Source: Gemmatimonadota bacterium (lineage in GTDB: Bacteria; Gemmatimonadota; Gemmatimonadetes; Palauibacterales; KS3-K002). From it: a DNA stretch of 64,000 nt. The notes below the pieces were generated by a model that was not told where the DNA came from, made no database searches, and saw nothing but the letters and a program-made list of their open reading frames with translations. A program made the position numbers and the translations under genes. Below are positions 7,905-18,470 of this stretch, one piece after another; the stretch's first letter is position 1; each line of letters begins with the position of its first letter. The DNA is taken from assembly GCA_020344215.1 (NCBI GenBank), contig CP070815.1, forward strand, positions 4,014,220 through 4,078,219, read 5' to 3'.

Positions 7905-7957
7905 TAACCCGGGAGGGCGTGCGCAACCATCTCCAGCTTGGCGGCGGAGTCTTAATC

Positions 7958-9561
<1,604 letters not shown>

Positions 9562-9662
9562 TCAGGTAGTCCTCAGCCTATCGGCGGCACCAGTTCCTGG
9601 AACGCCAGCTCGTCCTGCAGAAGGTCAAAGTCCTTCACGGCGTGGAAGTAGGGCCAGTCCTC

Positions 9663-10655
9663 TTACGCGCTTCGCTCGACGCGGAAGTTCGGCCGGATCT
9701 CGCCGACGATCTCGTCCCGCGTGTTCCTCACCGGCAACGTGTGCCGGTCCTGCAGCGCCTCGAGCTCGTCCGCCGTCAGCATCTCCATCTGGGCGATGAA
9801 CTCGATCACGGCGGGGCCGACGGCGCGCCGGTGGCCGTCCTCGACTTTGACGGCGACGCCCCAGCCTCGGTCGCGGTCGCCGAGGCAATAGACGGCTTCG
9901 GCACCGAACTTCGCCAATAGCCGGCCACCGGTAACCTGCATGAGGCGGCTGGTCAGCCGGCCGGTACCGCCGACGAAGTACGGCTCGTTCGTCATCGCCC
10001 GCGTCAGACGTGCGGCGGCGCTCGCCGGGTCGCGCTCCGCTGCGGCGACGATGCTCGCGTAAACGCCCGCCATGACGTTCAGCGGTTGTGCGAAAGACGG
10101 AACACCACAACCATCGACGCCTACCGGCATCGCCTCGCAGGTCGAGCCTGCCCACGACGCGATCTCGCTACAGATCCGCCGCTGCACGGGGTGGTCGACA
10201 TGGTGGTAATCCGTCGTATCGACACCTTCATGACGCGACCAAGCGAGCATAGCGGCGTGCTTGCCCGAGCAGTTGTTGTGGATACGACCGGGCGAGGCGC
10301 CGGCACCGCGCAACTCCTCGGCGGCGTCTTTGTGGAACGGCCAGTGGGGACCGCAGACCAGGTCGTCCTCGGAGCAGCCGATCTTGTCCAGAACCGAGCG
10401 CACCGCCTCGACGTGCGCCGGCTCGCCTGAATGGGACGCGCAACAGACGGCGATCTCGGCGTCGCTCAGGTCGTAAGCGTCCGCCGCGCCGTCGGCGACG
10501 ATGGCGAGCGCCTGCACGGGTTTGGCCGCGGAGCGGAAGAAGGCGAGGAGCTCCGGGTCACCCAGCCATGCACGCAGTTCCCCTCGCTCGTCGACCAGCG
10601 CCGCCGAGACCTGGTGCCTGGACTCGACGCGGCCGCCGCGCGTCACCTCGATCAC
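9663..10655 (-). CDS. L-asparaginase, Rhizobium etli (AnsA/ReAV) type
   Basis: The protein has 330 residues with a GTG start at 10655, preceded by AGGGG 7 bases upstream; an ATG at 10781 would run deep into the next gene. Family residues are all present: the Ser-Lys tandem SAAK (Ser42, Lys45), NNCSGKH (Cys129, Lys132) and GCG (Cys183). These match, with a constant offset of 6, the catalytic and zinc positions Ser48, Lys51, Cys135, Lys138 and Cys189 known from the R. etli inducible enzyme. It hydrolyses asparagine to aspartate and ammonia. The gene follows the EamA transporter by 14 bases and is likely in the same transcript. Confidence 0.9.
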   Translation of the reverse strand: MIEVTRGGRVESRHQVSAALVDERGELRAWLGDPELLAFFRSAAKPVQALAIVADGAADAYDLSDAEIAVCCASHSGEPAHVEAVRSVLDKIGCSEDDLVCGPHWPFHKDAAEELRGAGASPGRIHNNCSGKHAAMLAWSRHEGVDTTDYHHVDHPVQRRICSEIASWAGSTCEAMPVGVDGCGVPSFAQPLNVMAGVYASIVAAAERDPASAAARLTRAMTNEPYFVGGTGRLTSRLMQVTGGRLLAKFGAEAVYCLGDRDRGWGVAVKVEDGHRRAVGPAVIEFIAQMEMLTADELEALQDRHTLPVRNTRDEIVGEIRPNFRVERSA

Positions 10656-10669
10656 CGCATCACCCCTGC

Positions 10670-11617
10670 TCAAAGGTTCGCTCCCCTTCGCGAGTAGATG
10701 GAGACGGCGAGACCCGTAAGAATCAGCACGCCCCCTACGATGGTGGACAGCCCCGGCACCTCGTCGCCGCCAAGGAGCCACCAGGCCAAGAGGCTCGCGC
10801 CTATGGGCTCACTGAGAACAGCCAGGTTGACAATATAGGCGCGCACGTAGCGCAGCACCCAATTAAGCCCGGTATGGCCCAGAAGCATAGGCCCGGCGGC
10901 GAGGCCAATGAAGATCCACCACTCCCGGGCGGGGTAGTCGAACAGCGCCTCGCCGCGGGCGCAGATGAACGGCAGCAGCGCCAGCGCGGCTACCAGGTAG
11001 ACCCAGCCGACGTAGGGCCAGATCCCCAGCCGGCGTCGCAGCGCTCGCCCGATCACGAAGTAGCCGGCATCGGCGACGCCCGCCGAGAGCGCCAGCATGT
11101 TTCCCTTCATCGCCTCGGGGCCGAGCGCGAGTCCCGCGCCCCCGATCACCGCCGCGCCCGTCAAGGCGACCGCGATCCCTGACCACTCACGGCGGCTCGG
11201 CCGTTCATGCAGCCAAACGGCGGACAACCCGGCGGCGAAGATGGGGTGCAGGCTGACGAAGAGGGTGGAGCTGGCGACGGTCGTGTAGTCGAGGGAGATG
11301 AACCAGGTGACGAAGTGGAAGGCGAGCAGCAGACCGGCCAGGACGAGCAGCGCGGCGTCAGAGCGCCGCACCTCGAACAGGCGCGGCCACTCGCGGCTCG
11401 CGGTGAGCGCGCCGGCGATAACGGCGAGCGAGAGGGTGAGCCGCCAGAAGGCGAGGACGTAGGCGGAGACATCTGACCAGCGTACCAGGATCGCCGCCCA
11501 AGAGATCCCCACAGCCGCGAGTGCAATGACGAGCGTTGGCGGTACTGGTGGTCGTGTTGCGGGATCGTCGGGACTCAGCTCCGCCTCCTGTCGATCTCGC
11601 GCAGGAAGCGCCCACAT
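10670..11617 (-). CDS. EamA/DMT family transporter
   Basis: This 315-residue protein has about ten transmembrane segments in the two five-helix EamA repeats (for example TLVIALAAVGISWAAILVRW near the start and GVLILTGLAVSIY at the end). Family members are inner-membrane exporters of amino acids or other metabolites; the substrate cannot be told. The ATG at 11617 overlaps the preceding glycosyltransferase gene by 43 bases. A CTG at 11578, 5 bases after an AGGAGG and overlapping that gene's stop, could be the true start and would remove only 13 non-membrane residues. Confidence 0.85.
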   Translation of the reverse strand: MWALPARDRQEAELSPDDPATRPPVPPTLVIALAAVGISWAAILVRWSDVSAYVLAFWRLTLSLAVIAGALTASREWPRLFEVRRSDAALLVLAGLLLAFHFVTWFISLDYTTVASSTLFVSLHPIFAAGLSAVWLHERPSRREWSGIAVALTGAAVIGGAGLALGPEAMKGNMLALSAGVADAGYFVIGRALRRRLGIWPYVGWVYLVAALALLPFICARGEALFDYPAREWWIFIGLAAGPMLLGHTGLNWVLRYVRAYIVNLAVLSEPIGASLLAWWLLGGDEVPGLSTIVGGVLILTGLAVSIYSRRGANL

Positions 11618-12249
11618 GCCGAGTCGGGTTCTGCATCGCGACGGAGTCTCATGAGATCCTCGGGGCGATCGACGTCGTACCAGTCCGGCATGAGTACTAC
11701 CTCGAGATCGATCTGGCCAGCGCGGTCGAGACTGGTACGGAGCACCCCCGCCGTCGACCAGGGGATCCGCCGGAAGATGATGCGGGACTCGGGCCAGCTG
11801 CTGTGACGGATGCCGACGGCGTAGAAGCCGCCGTCCCGGGTGGGGCCCAGCACGACATCGGCATCGTCGAGCTGCTGCAGGGCGTCGGCGATGTACTTGC
11901 GCGGGAGTGTTGGGTGGTCGCTCCCGACGATGAGCGTGCGCCGAGCTCCGCGAGCAAACGACTCGGCGAACGCATGGACGAACCGATCGCCGAGATCACC
12001 CTGGCACTGAGACCGTACGGCGTGGCCGGGATAGAGCGCGCGCAGCTCGGCCACGTCATCCTTGTCGCCGGCGACGTGCAACTCCACCGGGGCGCGGAGC
12101 GTGCGTCGCGCAACGGCCAGAGTGTCGCTGAGGGCAGCGAGCTGGAATTCAGCGGCTTCCTCGTGGGTGAAGTACGGAAGCAGTTGCGTCTTGACCTTCC
12201 CGACCACAGCGGGCTTGACAAAGATGATGATCAGTTCCTCACGCTTCAT
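11575..12249 (-). CDS. TIGR04282-type glycosyltransferase
   Basis: The protein has 224 residues and belongs to the DUF2064/TIGR04282 group of GT-A-fold transferases: MKREELIIIFVKPAVVGKVKTQLLP at the start (nucleotide-binding K/R region), LIVGSDHPTLP as the acidic D-x-D-like site, and LGPTRDGGFYAVG. The TIGR family was named for arsenosugar biosynthesis, but many members sit outside arsenic contexts, and no arsenosugar partner (radical SAM ArsS) is visible here. The ATG overlaps the TauE stop as TGATG, implying coupling. Confidence 0.8.
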   Translation of the reverse strand: MKREELIIIFVKPAVVGKVKTQLLPYFTHEEAAEFQLAALSDTLAVARRTLRAPVELHVAGDKDDVAELRALYPGHAVRSQCQGDLGDRFVHAFAESFARGARRTLIVGSDHPTLPRKYIADALQQLDDADVVLGPTRDGGFYAVGIRHSSWPESRIIFRRIPWSTAGVLRTSLDRAGQIDLEVVLMPDWYDVDRPEDLMRLRRDAEPDSACGRFLREIDRRRS

Positions 12250-13097
12250 CAGCGGCCCAGGAGGTTCAGCAGATTCACCATGATGATTCGGGCGGCCAGA
12301 ACGAGGAAGACGATGGCGAAGAGCACACGCAGCGCTTGGGTCGGCATGCGCAGCTGCAGGCCGGTGCCGACAGGTACCGCGACCAGCGCGCCGACCGCCA
12401 GAGCCAGGGCTGCCGGCAGGTGGAAGTAGGCGAGGGCCCCTGCCCCATTGGACGCGGCCCAACCACTGACCGCGTAGGCAACGACACCGGTCAGCGCTGT
12501 GAACGTTATGAGCGCCAGAGATGTGCCGGAGACTTTCCTGATTGGCAGGTGCAGGCCGTAGATCAGCACCGGGATCGCTACGAGCCCGCCACCCACACCG
12601 AGCAACGCGGAGAAGAAGCCGACGGCGGCGCCGCCGGCCAGCGCCCGGCCCGTGTGCATGTGGTTCTCCGCCCAATCACTCTTCGACTCGGTCGGCCGCT
12701 CGCCGATGAGCAGACGGGTAGCGATGACCAGAAGGAAGATCCCGAAGGCGACCTTGAGCAGCGGGCCCGGCGCCGCGACCGCCACCCGCGCGCCGAGCAC
12801 CGCGGTTCCTACGCTCGCTATCCCCATCCGCCAGACGGCGCGCCACTCGACGAGCCCGGCCCGGTGGTAGAGCCAGGCGCCGCGTATACTGATCGGCACG
12901 ATGACCAGCAGGCTGCTGGCGTGTGCTACCACCGCCTGTGAAGCGACGGGGATGTCGACGCCGCATAGCTCGGGATGAGCGAGAAAAGAATAGAGGAAGG
13001 GGACCATTATGGCCCCTCCCCCTATACCCACGAGTCCGGAGACTGCACCGGCCAGCAGCCCGACCGCCAGCGCGGCAAGCCAGCCGGGTATCGCCAT
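12249..13097 (-). CDS. TauE/SafE family sulfite/anion exporter
   Basis: The protein has 282 residues and eight or so hydrophobic segments with two family repeats, each marked by a glycine motif: GLVGIGGGAIMVP (about 22-34) and LLGVGGGLVAIPV (about 165-177). The family exports sulfite, sulfoacetate or related anions. It lies 9 bases after the ctpA-type protease and is coupled to the glycosyltransferase downstream. A role in sulfur anion export is a family-based guess only. Confidence 0.88.
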   Translation of the reverse strand: MAIPGWLAALAVGLLAGAVSGLVGIGGGAIMVPFLYSFLAHPELCGVDIPVASQAVVAHASSLLVIVPISIRGAWLYHRAGLVEWRAVWRMGIASVGTAVLGARVAVAAPGPLLKVAFGIFLLVIATRLLIGERPTESKSDWAENHMHTGRALAGGAAVGFFSALLGVGGGLVAIPVLIYGLHLPIRKVSGTSLALITFTALTGVVAYAVSGWAASNGAGALAYFHLPAALALAVGALVAVPVGTGLQLRMPTQALRVLFAIVFLVLAARIIMVNLLNLLGR

Positions 13098-13106
13098 TAG
13101 GGCTCC

Positions 13107-14735
13107 TTATCGCTCACCCGCTACCGCGACTTCCTCACTCACCCGCTCAGCGGCCAGGGTGAACAGGTGCTCCTGGGAACGCGCCTCGCGCAGCAGCTCG
13201 GCCGCCGTCGCGAGCTGGCGATCGATCACGAGCCGGCGGCGCGTCGCGGTGATTTCATCGAAAGCCACCGTCGCGACCTGGATTCCAAGGTCGCGCGAGA
13301 CGAGCCGGCTCGACGCGTCATAGACGTCACGCTCCACCTCGACCCCGACGTCGACCAGCCAGTCGTAGAGCTCGCCGAGGATGATCCCGTTAACCTCGAA
13401 TTCGGGCTGCAGCCCCGGCCGCTGGTTGGCGTACTCGACGGCGAAGCGGAAGACGGCGTCGTAGTACTGGCTGAGCTGCTCACCCAGCGCTCTGCGGAAC
13501 TCCGCCTCCGCGGTGTAGAGAGTGTCGGCCATGATTACGAGATCGGGCGTTATCCCACCACCACCGTATACCTCGCGCCCGGAGTCGGTGTAGTAGACCT
13601 CCCGGCTCAGCCCGGCCGACGGCCCGGTCTCCGAGATGGGGCCCTCGCCGACGCCGGCCAGCAGGCCGTGCGGCTCGCCCGGCTCGCGGTGGATGGAGCG
13701 CCCACTGGGCGTGTACCACTTGGCGGTGGTGAGCTTCAGGTAGTTACCGCCAGGTAGCGGGTAGAGCGTCTGCACCGAGCCCTTGCCGAACGTCGGTGTG
13801 CCGAGCACCAGGGCACGGTCGTGGTCTTGGAGCGCGCCCGCCACGATCTCGGAAGCGCTGGCCGAGTAGACGTTGACCAGCACGACCACCGGCAGGTCGG
13901 GATCGACGGGCCGCCGGTCCGCGAAGTACGTCTCGTTCTGATCGGGGATACGGGACCGCGTCTCCACCACCTCGGCGCCACCCTTCAAGAAGAGGTCGGA
14001 GACCGCCACGCCCTCTTCCAGGAGGCCGCCGGGATTGTCGCGCAGATCGAGGATCAGGGCGCTCGCCCCCTGCTGCTGGAGCGCCCTGATCGCACTGCGG
14101 ATCTCCTCGGCCGAGTTGGCGCTGAACTGCTGGTGCAGGACGTAGCCGATCTCGTCGTCGTACATGAAGCTGGTGACGTACTCGACGTGAATCTCGTCGC
14201 GTACGATTCGTACCGGGATCGGATCCGGCACACCGAAGCGCACGATCTTGAGATCCACAGGCGCGCCCTTCGGGCCACGCAGCACGCGCACAGCTTCGTC
14301 GGGCGTCCAATCGGCCATCGACACGCCGTCCGCCTCGATGAGCCGATCGCCGGGTCGCAGCCCGGCCCGGTCGGCCGGCGTGTTGGGGAGCGTCTGCACC
14401 ACCGTGATCCACCCGTCCCGCTCGTCGATGCGGATCCCCAGCCCGCCGTAGTTGCCCGTCGTCGTGAGCCTCAGCTGAGAGTAATCCTCAGGCCTGAGCA
14501 GCGTCGTATGGGGATCCCCCAGCTCATCGATGAGCCCCTCCACCGCCATGTCGTACAGATCGGCGGGCTCTACCTCTTCGACGTAGCGGTCGGAGATCGT
14601 GCGTACGACCTCCTGAAAGATCCGGGCCTGGAGGTAGACGTTGCCCTCCCCACCCTGCTGAAGCAGCCAGCCGCCGGTGACGATAGCGATTACGCCGACG
14701 GCGGCCGGCTTCCAGAACGACCTCTTCAACTGCAT
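13107..14735 (-). CDS. ctpA: C-terminal processing protease (S41 family)
   Basis: The protein has 542 residues. An N-terminal membrane anchor or signal (about 8-25) is followed by a PDZ domain (about 95-170) with the ligand loop GGLGIR. The S41 protease core carries DLRDNPGG (230-237), the nucleophile serine within SASASE (291-296) and the general-base lysine in FGKGSVQ (Lys318). Such enzymes trim or degrade periplasmic and envelope proteins. ATG 14735 has a GGAGGTGTC ribosome site; the frame upstream is not used. The extra ~170 residues after the core may be a substrate or adaptor module. It follows tmk by 52 bases. Confidence 0.93.
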   Translation of the reverse strand: MQLKRSFWKPAAVGVIAIVTGGWLLQQGGEGNVYLQARIFQEVVRTISDRYVEEVEPADLYDMAVEGLIDELGDPHTTLLRPEDYSQLRLTTTGNYGGLGIRIDERDGWITVVQTLPNTPADRAGLRPGDRLIEADGVSMADWTPDEAVRVLRGPKGAPVDLKIVRFGVPDPIPVRIVRDEIHVEYVTSFMYDDEIGYVLHQQFSANSAEEIRSAIRALQQQGASALILDLRDNPGGLLEEGVAVSDLFLKGGAEVVETRSRIPDQNETYFADRRPVDPDLPVVVLVNVYSASASEIVAGALQDHDRALVLGTPTFGKGSVQTLYPLPGGNYLKLTTAKWYTPSGRSIHREPGEPHGLLAGVGEGPISETGPSAGLSREVYYTDSGREVYGGGGITPDLVIMADTLYTAEAEFRRALGEQLSQYYDAVFRFAVEYANQRPGLQPEFEVNGIILGELYDWLVDVGVEVERDVYDASSRLVSRDLGIQVATVAFDEITATRRRLVIDRQLATAAELLREARSQEHLFTLAAERVSEEVAVAGER

Positions 14736-14787
14736 GACACCTCCGGCCTCTTTGCTTGAGATATGTGGGTCAACCCACGCCCCTCTA

Positions 14788-15393
14788 CTAACACCTGCGC
14801 GGCGGGAAAGTTTCAGGGAAACGGCTGGACAAGGCCTCCCAGACCGCGGCAAACACCCGTTCAATCTCTCCGCGACCGTCCACCAGCGCAACATCGGGCC
14901 GGCTGTGGGCCAGCTCACGGTACGCAGCGGCGACCCGCTCGTGGAACGCCCCTTCCTCACCTTCGATCCGGTCCGCCGTCCCACGCGCCTGGCGCGCCCG
15001 CCCTTGGTCCACGTCGACGTCGAGGACCACGCTGAGATCGGGGCTCAAGCCGCCGGTCGCCAGTTTGTTCAGCTCGATCACCACGTCGAGCGGCAGGCGG
15101 CGACCGCCGCCCTGGTAGGCGAAACTGGAGAGCTCGTAACGGTCGGTGAGCACGGTGCGTCCGGCCTCGAGGGCCGGGCGGACAACCTCGCGCACGAAGG
15201 CCGAGCGCGCGGCAAGCATGAGCAGGAGCTCGGCCACCGGTTCGAGCTGCAGGTCGCGGTCGAGTGCCACGGCGCGAATCGCTTCACCGCTGCGGGTCCC
15301 GCCCGGCTCGCGGGTAACAACAGGCTTGATCCCCGCCTCCTTGAGTGCGTCGGCGACGAGCCGGATCTGCGTGCTCTTCCCGGCGCCCTCCAC
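14788..15393 (-). CDS. tmk: Thymidylate kinase, start codon unclear
   Basis: This is dTMP kinase, which makes dTDP. The P-loop region FEGVEGAGKST, the DRY motif (DRYELSSFAYQG), REPGGTRSGEAIR and the lid RQARGTADRIE are all present. The coordinates start at the GTG inside the P-loop, but strand 1 (LFIAFEG) is encoded upstream of it, so the true start must be further 5'. Between the stop of the inositol synthase gene (15446) and the P-loop there is no ATG, GTG or TTG in frame. Either a rare start (for example ATC at the FIAFEG stretch) is used, or a small indel hides the start. The enzyme is otherwise of normal length and should be active. Confidence 0.88.
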   Translation of the reverse strand: MEGAGKSTQIRLVADALKEAGIKPVVTREPGGTRSGEAIRAVALDRDLQLEPVAELLLMLAARSAFVREVVRPALEAGRTVLTDRYELSSFAYQGGGRRLPLDVVIELNKLATGGLSPDLSVVLDVDVDQGRARQARGTADRIEGEEGAFHERVAAAYRELAHSRPDVALVDGRGEIERVFAAVWEALSSRFPETFPPRRC

Positions 15394-15445
15394 GCCCTCG
15401 AAGGCGATGAAGAGGGCGCCGGGAGCTGAGGCGCCCCGCGTGGAC

Positions 15446-16777
15446 TCAGACGTCCCTGTAGTAGTCGTCGTAGTACTCCGTGCCGAGGTGGGTGATCGGC
15501 GCTTCGCCCATGAGCCACCTGAGCGTGTTCTTCAGCTTGGTGAGCTGAATGAAGAGGTCGTGCTCCGGATACAGCTCGGGCGCCGTCATCGGGCTCTTGA
15601 AGTAGAACGACAGCCACTCCTGTACGGCACTCATGCCGGCACGCTGCGCCAGGTCGAAGAACAGGGCGAGGTCGAGAACGATGGGCGCGGCGAGGATCGA
15701 GTCGCGGCAGAGGAAGTCGATCTTAATCTGCATCGGGTACCCGAGCCACCCGACGACGTCGATGTTGTCCCAACCTTCCTTGTTGTCACCGCGCGGCGGG
15801 TAGTAGTTGATCCTGACCTTGTGGTAGAGATCGCCGTAGAGCTCGGGGTAGAGCTTCGGCTGCAGGATGTACTCGAGCACGCCGAGCTTCGACTCCTCCT
15901 TCGTCTTGAAGCTCTCGGGATCGTCCAGCACTTCGCCGTCCCGGTTGCCCAGGATGTTGGTGGAGAACCAGCCGCTGAGCCCGAGCATGCGCGCCTTGAA
16001 GCCCGGGGCGAGGATCGTCTTCATCAGCGTCTGGCCGGTCTTGAAGTCCTTGCCGCCGATGGGCACCCGCTTCTGCTGAGCGAGCTCGTAGAGCGCCGGG
16101 ATGTCGGCAGTCAGGTTCGGCGCGCCGTTGGCGAAGGGTACGCCCTCCATGATGGCTGCGTAGGCGTAGATCATCGACGGCGCGATGCCGGGGTCGTCAG
16201 CCTCGAGACCTCTCTCGAACGACTCGAGTGACTCGTGCACCGGGCCCCGCTTCATGAACACTTCGGTCGACGCACACCAGACCATGACAAGCCGGTCGCA
16301 CTTGTGCTCGTCCTTGAAGCGCCGGATGTCCTCGCGCAGCTGCTCGGCCAGCTCCTTCTTGCTGCCCTTCTTGACGTTCGGGCCATCGAGCTTCTTCACG
16401 TAGTCGCTCGAGAAGACGGCGGGCATCGGCTCGATCCCGGAAAGAAAGTCACCGACCTCCCGCAGATCGGCTTCCTTGAGGACGCCGCAGGTCTGCGCCG
16501 ACTTAAGCGCGTCATCGGGTATCGGGTCCCAAGCGCCGAACACGAGATCATCCAGGCCGGCCAGGGGAACGAACTCTTTGATCAGCGGCATGCGGCGTTC
16601 GGTGCGCTTGCCCAAACGGATCGTGCCCATCTGGGTTAGCGAGCCGATCGGCGATCCGACCCCGCGCCTGACGGCCTCGACTCCAGCAATGAACGTGGTC
16701 GCCACCGCGCCTAGGCCCGGCAGCAACACGCCGAGCTTGCCAGTGGGACGTGCTATGCGTGGTTGCTCTTTCGCCAT
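15446..16777 (-). CDS. ino1: Inositol-3-phosphate synthase
   Basis: The 443-residue enzyme converts glucose-6-phosphate to myo-inositol-1(3)-phosphate with NAD. The N-terminal Rossmann loop is GLGAVATTFIAG (about 21-32). Characteristic segments include SSDYVKK, GVPFANGAPN, the catalytic-domain GGKDFKTGQTLMK and NNLGN-like SGWFSTNILGNRDG. ATG 16777 gives the canonical start; the much longer open frame runs into the neighbouring gene in another frame. It is preceded, 11 bases upstream, by a CDP-alcohol phosphatidyltransferase, so the pair probably makes an inositol phospholipid. Confidence 0.94.
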   Translation of the reverse strand: MAKEQPRIARPTGKLGVLLPGLGAVATTFIAGVEAVRRGVGSPIGSLTQMGTIRLGKRTERRMPLIKEFVPLAGLDDLVFGAWDPIPDDALKSAQTCGVLKEADLREVGDFLSGIEPMPAVFSSDYVKKLDGPNVKKGSKKELAEQLREDIRRFKDEHKCDRLVMVWCASTEVFMKRGPVHESLESFERGLEADDPGIAPSMIYAYAAIMEGVPFANGAPNLTADIPALYELAQQKRVPIGGKDFKTGQTLMKTILAPGFKARMLGLSGWFSTNILGNRDGEVLDDPESFKTKEESKLGVLEYILQPKLYPELYGDLYHKVRINYYPPRGDNKEGWDNIDVVGWLGYPMQIKIDFLCRDSILAAPIVLDLALFFDLAQRAGMSAVQEWLSFYFKSPMTAPELYPEHDLFIQLTKLKNTLRWLMGEAPITHLGTEYYDDYYRDV

Positions 16778-16788
16778 GTTCCAGTCCT

Positions 16789-17493
16789 CTATGCGGTTCC
16801 CTTGTTGTCTCCAACGGTCGGTTCCGGATCTGAGCCTTCCGCGACGGCGCTCTGCGCAGCGACCGGCTTTCGTCTCGACCCGCGCGTATGCTGGTAGACC
16901 CAGATGATTCGATGGATTGCGGTGAGATTCGTGAGGATCGCCACCGCGATGATCACCACACGGAGCGCCAGACCGGACGACTCGCCGCCGAACAGCAGTG
17001 CCGCCAGCCCGATCATCACGACCCGCTCGCCGCGCTGCATCAGACCGACCTTGCAGTCGATGCCGAGACCTTGCGCACGCGCTCGGGTGTAGCTGATCAT
17101 CAGCGACCCAGCCATGGCGAGCATGATGGCATAGATCGTTCCTACATCGCCGAGCTGCGGATGATAGGTGTTGTACAGCGAGAGCAGCCCTATGTAGACG
17201 GCGATCTCGGAGATGCGGTCGAGCGTCGAGTCGTAGAACGCCCCGAACTCTGACGCCAGTCCGGTGGCCCGGGCGACTCGCCCATCGAACAAGTCGAAGA
17301 GTCCGCCCAGCAGTATTAGCACACCCGCCGTGCGGATGTGGTTGTACCCAAAGGCGAAGGCGGAGCTCATAGTGACCAAGAAGCCGATCGTGCTCAAGGC
17401 GTTCGGATGGACCCGTTTCCTGACCATCCAGTTGATGATCGGGTTGAGGATCGCGACCAGACGCTGCTCCACCGCCTTCCTTACGGTCTCCAT
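16789..17493 (-). CDS. CDP-alcohol phosphatidyltransferase, probably phosphatidylinositol-phosphate synthase
   Basis: The 234-residue integral membrane enzyme has about six transmembrane segments. The complete family signature D-x2-DG-x2-AR-x8-G-x3-D-x3-D is visible at residues 67-92 (Asp67, Asp70, Asp88, Asp92). The family transfers a phosphatidyl group from CDP-diacylglycerol to an alcohol. Because the next gene makes inositol-3-phosphate, the acceptor is most likely inositol phosphate, giving phosphatidylinositol phosphate; phosphatidylglycerophosphate synthase is the alternative. The C-terminal 30 residues are a polar cytoplasmic tail. Confidence 0.85.
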   Translation of the reverse strand: METVRKAVEQRLVAILNPIINWMVRKRVHPNALSTIGFLVTMSSAFAFGYNHIRTAGVLILLGGLFDLFDGRVARATGLASEFGAFYDSTLDRISEIAVYIGLLSLYNTYHPQLGDVGTIYAIMLAMAGSLMISYTRARAQGLGIDCKVGLMQRGERVVMIGLAALLFGGESSGLALRVVIIAVAILTNLTAIHRIIWVYQHTRGSRRKPVAAQSAVAEGSDPEPTVGDNKGTA

Positions 17494-17543
17494 GTGGACC
17501 TTCCCAACCGTTCCGTCGTACTAGGGCTGCGACAACGCGCTTG

Positions 17544-18470
17544 CTAACGGGAGGCGCCGAGCTCGGCCAGCACGACGCGCCGCTGGCCGGCGAGGTCGTG
17601 TGCGACGCGCGGCTCGCCGTAGACCGCGCACTTCCGGATGCATTCGACCGCAGGGTCCGCCACGGTCGGAGCCACCTCAAATGCCAGGAGCCCGCCCGGC
17701 CGGAGGTATCCCGGCGAGGCCTCGACGATCTCTGAGATCACCTCCATGCCAGTCGGGCCAGCGAAGAGCGCCACCGCCGGCTCCCAATCGCGGACCTCCT
17801 CGGGCAACGAGACCGCCTCGCCTTCCGCGACATAGGGCGGGTTGGAGACGATGACGTGGAAGCGTTCTCCCGGGCGCAGGGCCTCGAACAGCGAGCCCAG
17901 GCGCAGGTCGACCCGCCCCGCAACTCCCGCTTCGGATGCGTTAACCCGGGCAACATTCAGAGCCTCACCCGATATGTCAACGGCGACCACCGACTCGAAG
18001 GGCCCTTCCTGTGCGAGGCTCAGGGCGATGGCTCCGCAGCCGGTGCCAAGGTCCAGACCGACCAGCGCTTCCTTGCCCCGGCACCAGTCCAGCACGTGCT
18101 CGACGAGCTGTTCGGTCTCGGGCCGCGGGATGAGCACCGAGCGGTCCACGCGGAGCAAGAGCTGACGGAACGCCGCCCGCCCTTCGATGTACTGGAGCGG
18201 TTCGCCTCGCGCGCGTCGAGCCAATCGTTGCTGATACTCGTCCCACTCGTCGGCGGAGAGCCGGCGATCGCCTTGCAGCGCCGCTTCGCCAACCGTCGTG
18301 CCCAACACGCCAGTCAGGAGGAAGGAGGCCTCTCGGGATGCGTCGTCGCCGGACCGCGCGCCGAGCAGTTGGCGGCCTCTTGCCAGTGCCTGCTTCAGGC
18401 TGGGCAGCGCCGGGGTAGCAGGGATGTCGGCGTCGGGAACGGGAGGCTCCTCCGGCCGCTGCTCGCTCAT
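17544..18470 (-). CDS. prmC: Release factor glutamine methyltransferase
   Basis: The 308-residue enzyme methylates the glutamine of the GGQ motif in release factors. The N-terminal helical domain is followed by the SAM-binding methyltransferase core: LIPRPETE (113-120), DLGTGCGAI (140-148) and the catalytic NPPY (210-213). The first ~25 residues are an acidic, proline-rich extension beyond the usual family start. The start codon overlaps the prfA stop by 4 bases, the classic prfA-prmC pair, so enzyme and substrate are co-expressed. Confidence 0.95.
   Translation of the reverse strand: MSEQRPEEPPVPDADIPATPALPSLKQALARGRQLLGARSGDDASREASFLLTGVLGTTVGEAALQGDRRLSADEWDEYQQRLARRARGEPLQYIEGRAAFRQLLLRVDRSVLIPRPETEQLVEHVLDWCRGKEALVGLDLGTGCGAIALSLAQEGPFESVVAVDISGEALNVARVNASEAGVAGRVDLRLGSLFEALRPGERFHVIVSNPPYVAEGEAVSLPEEVRDWEPAVALFAGPTGMEVISEIVEASPGYLRPGGLLAFEVAPTVADPAVECIRKCAVYGEPRVAHDLAGQRRVVLAELGASR

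Noticed and set aside
9573..9662. 29 codons open in frame after the asparaginase stop (DWPYFHAVKDFDLLQDELAFQ...)
   Set aside because: The composition looks coding, but it is too short to assign, has no start with a ribosome site, and the asparaginase already has its normal end. It may be a leftover of another gene.
11575..12249. Arsenosugar biosynthesis gene linked to the ars operon
   Set aside because: The family name suggests it, but it is 7 kb away, in a different operon with TauE and EamA transporters, and no ArsM or ArsS is nearby.
11536..12429. 297-codon plus-strand frame opposite the glycosyltransferase and TauE genes
   Set aside because: The minus-strand genes have complete family motifs and coupled starts; the plus frame has none.
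13821..14759. 312-codon plus-strand frame opposite the ctpA-type gene
   Set aside because: Shadow of a well-supported protease gene; no domain or start signal.
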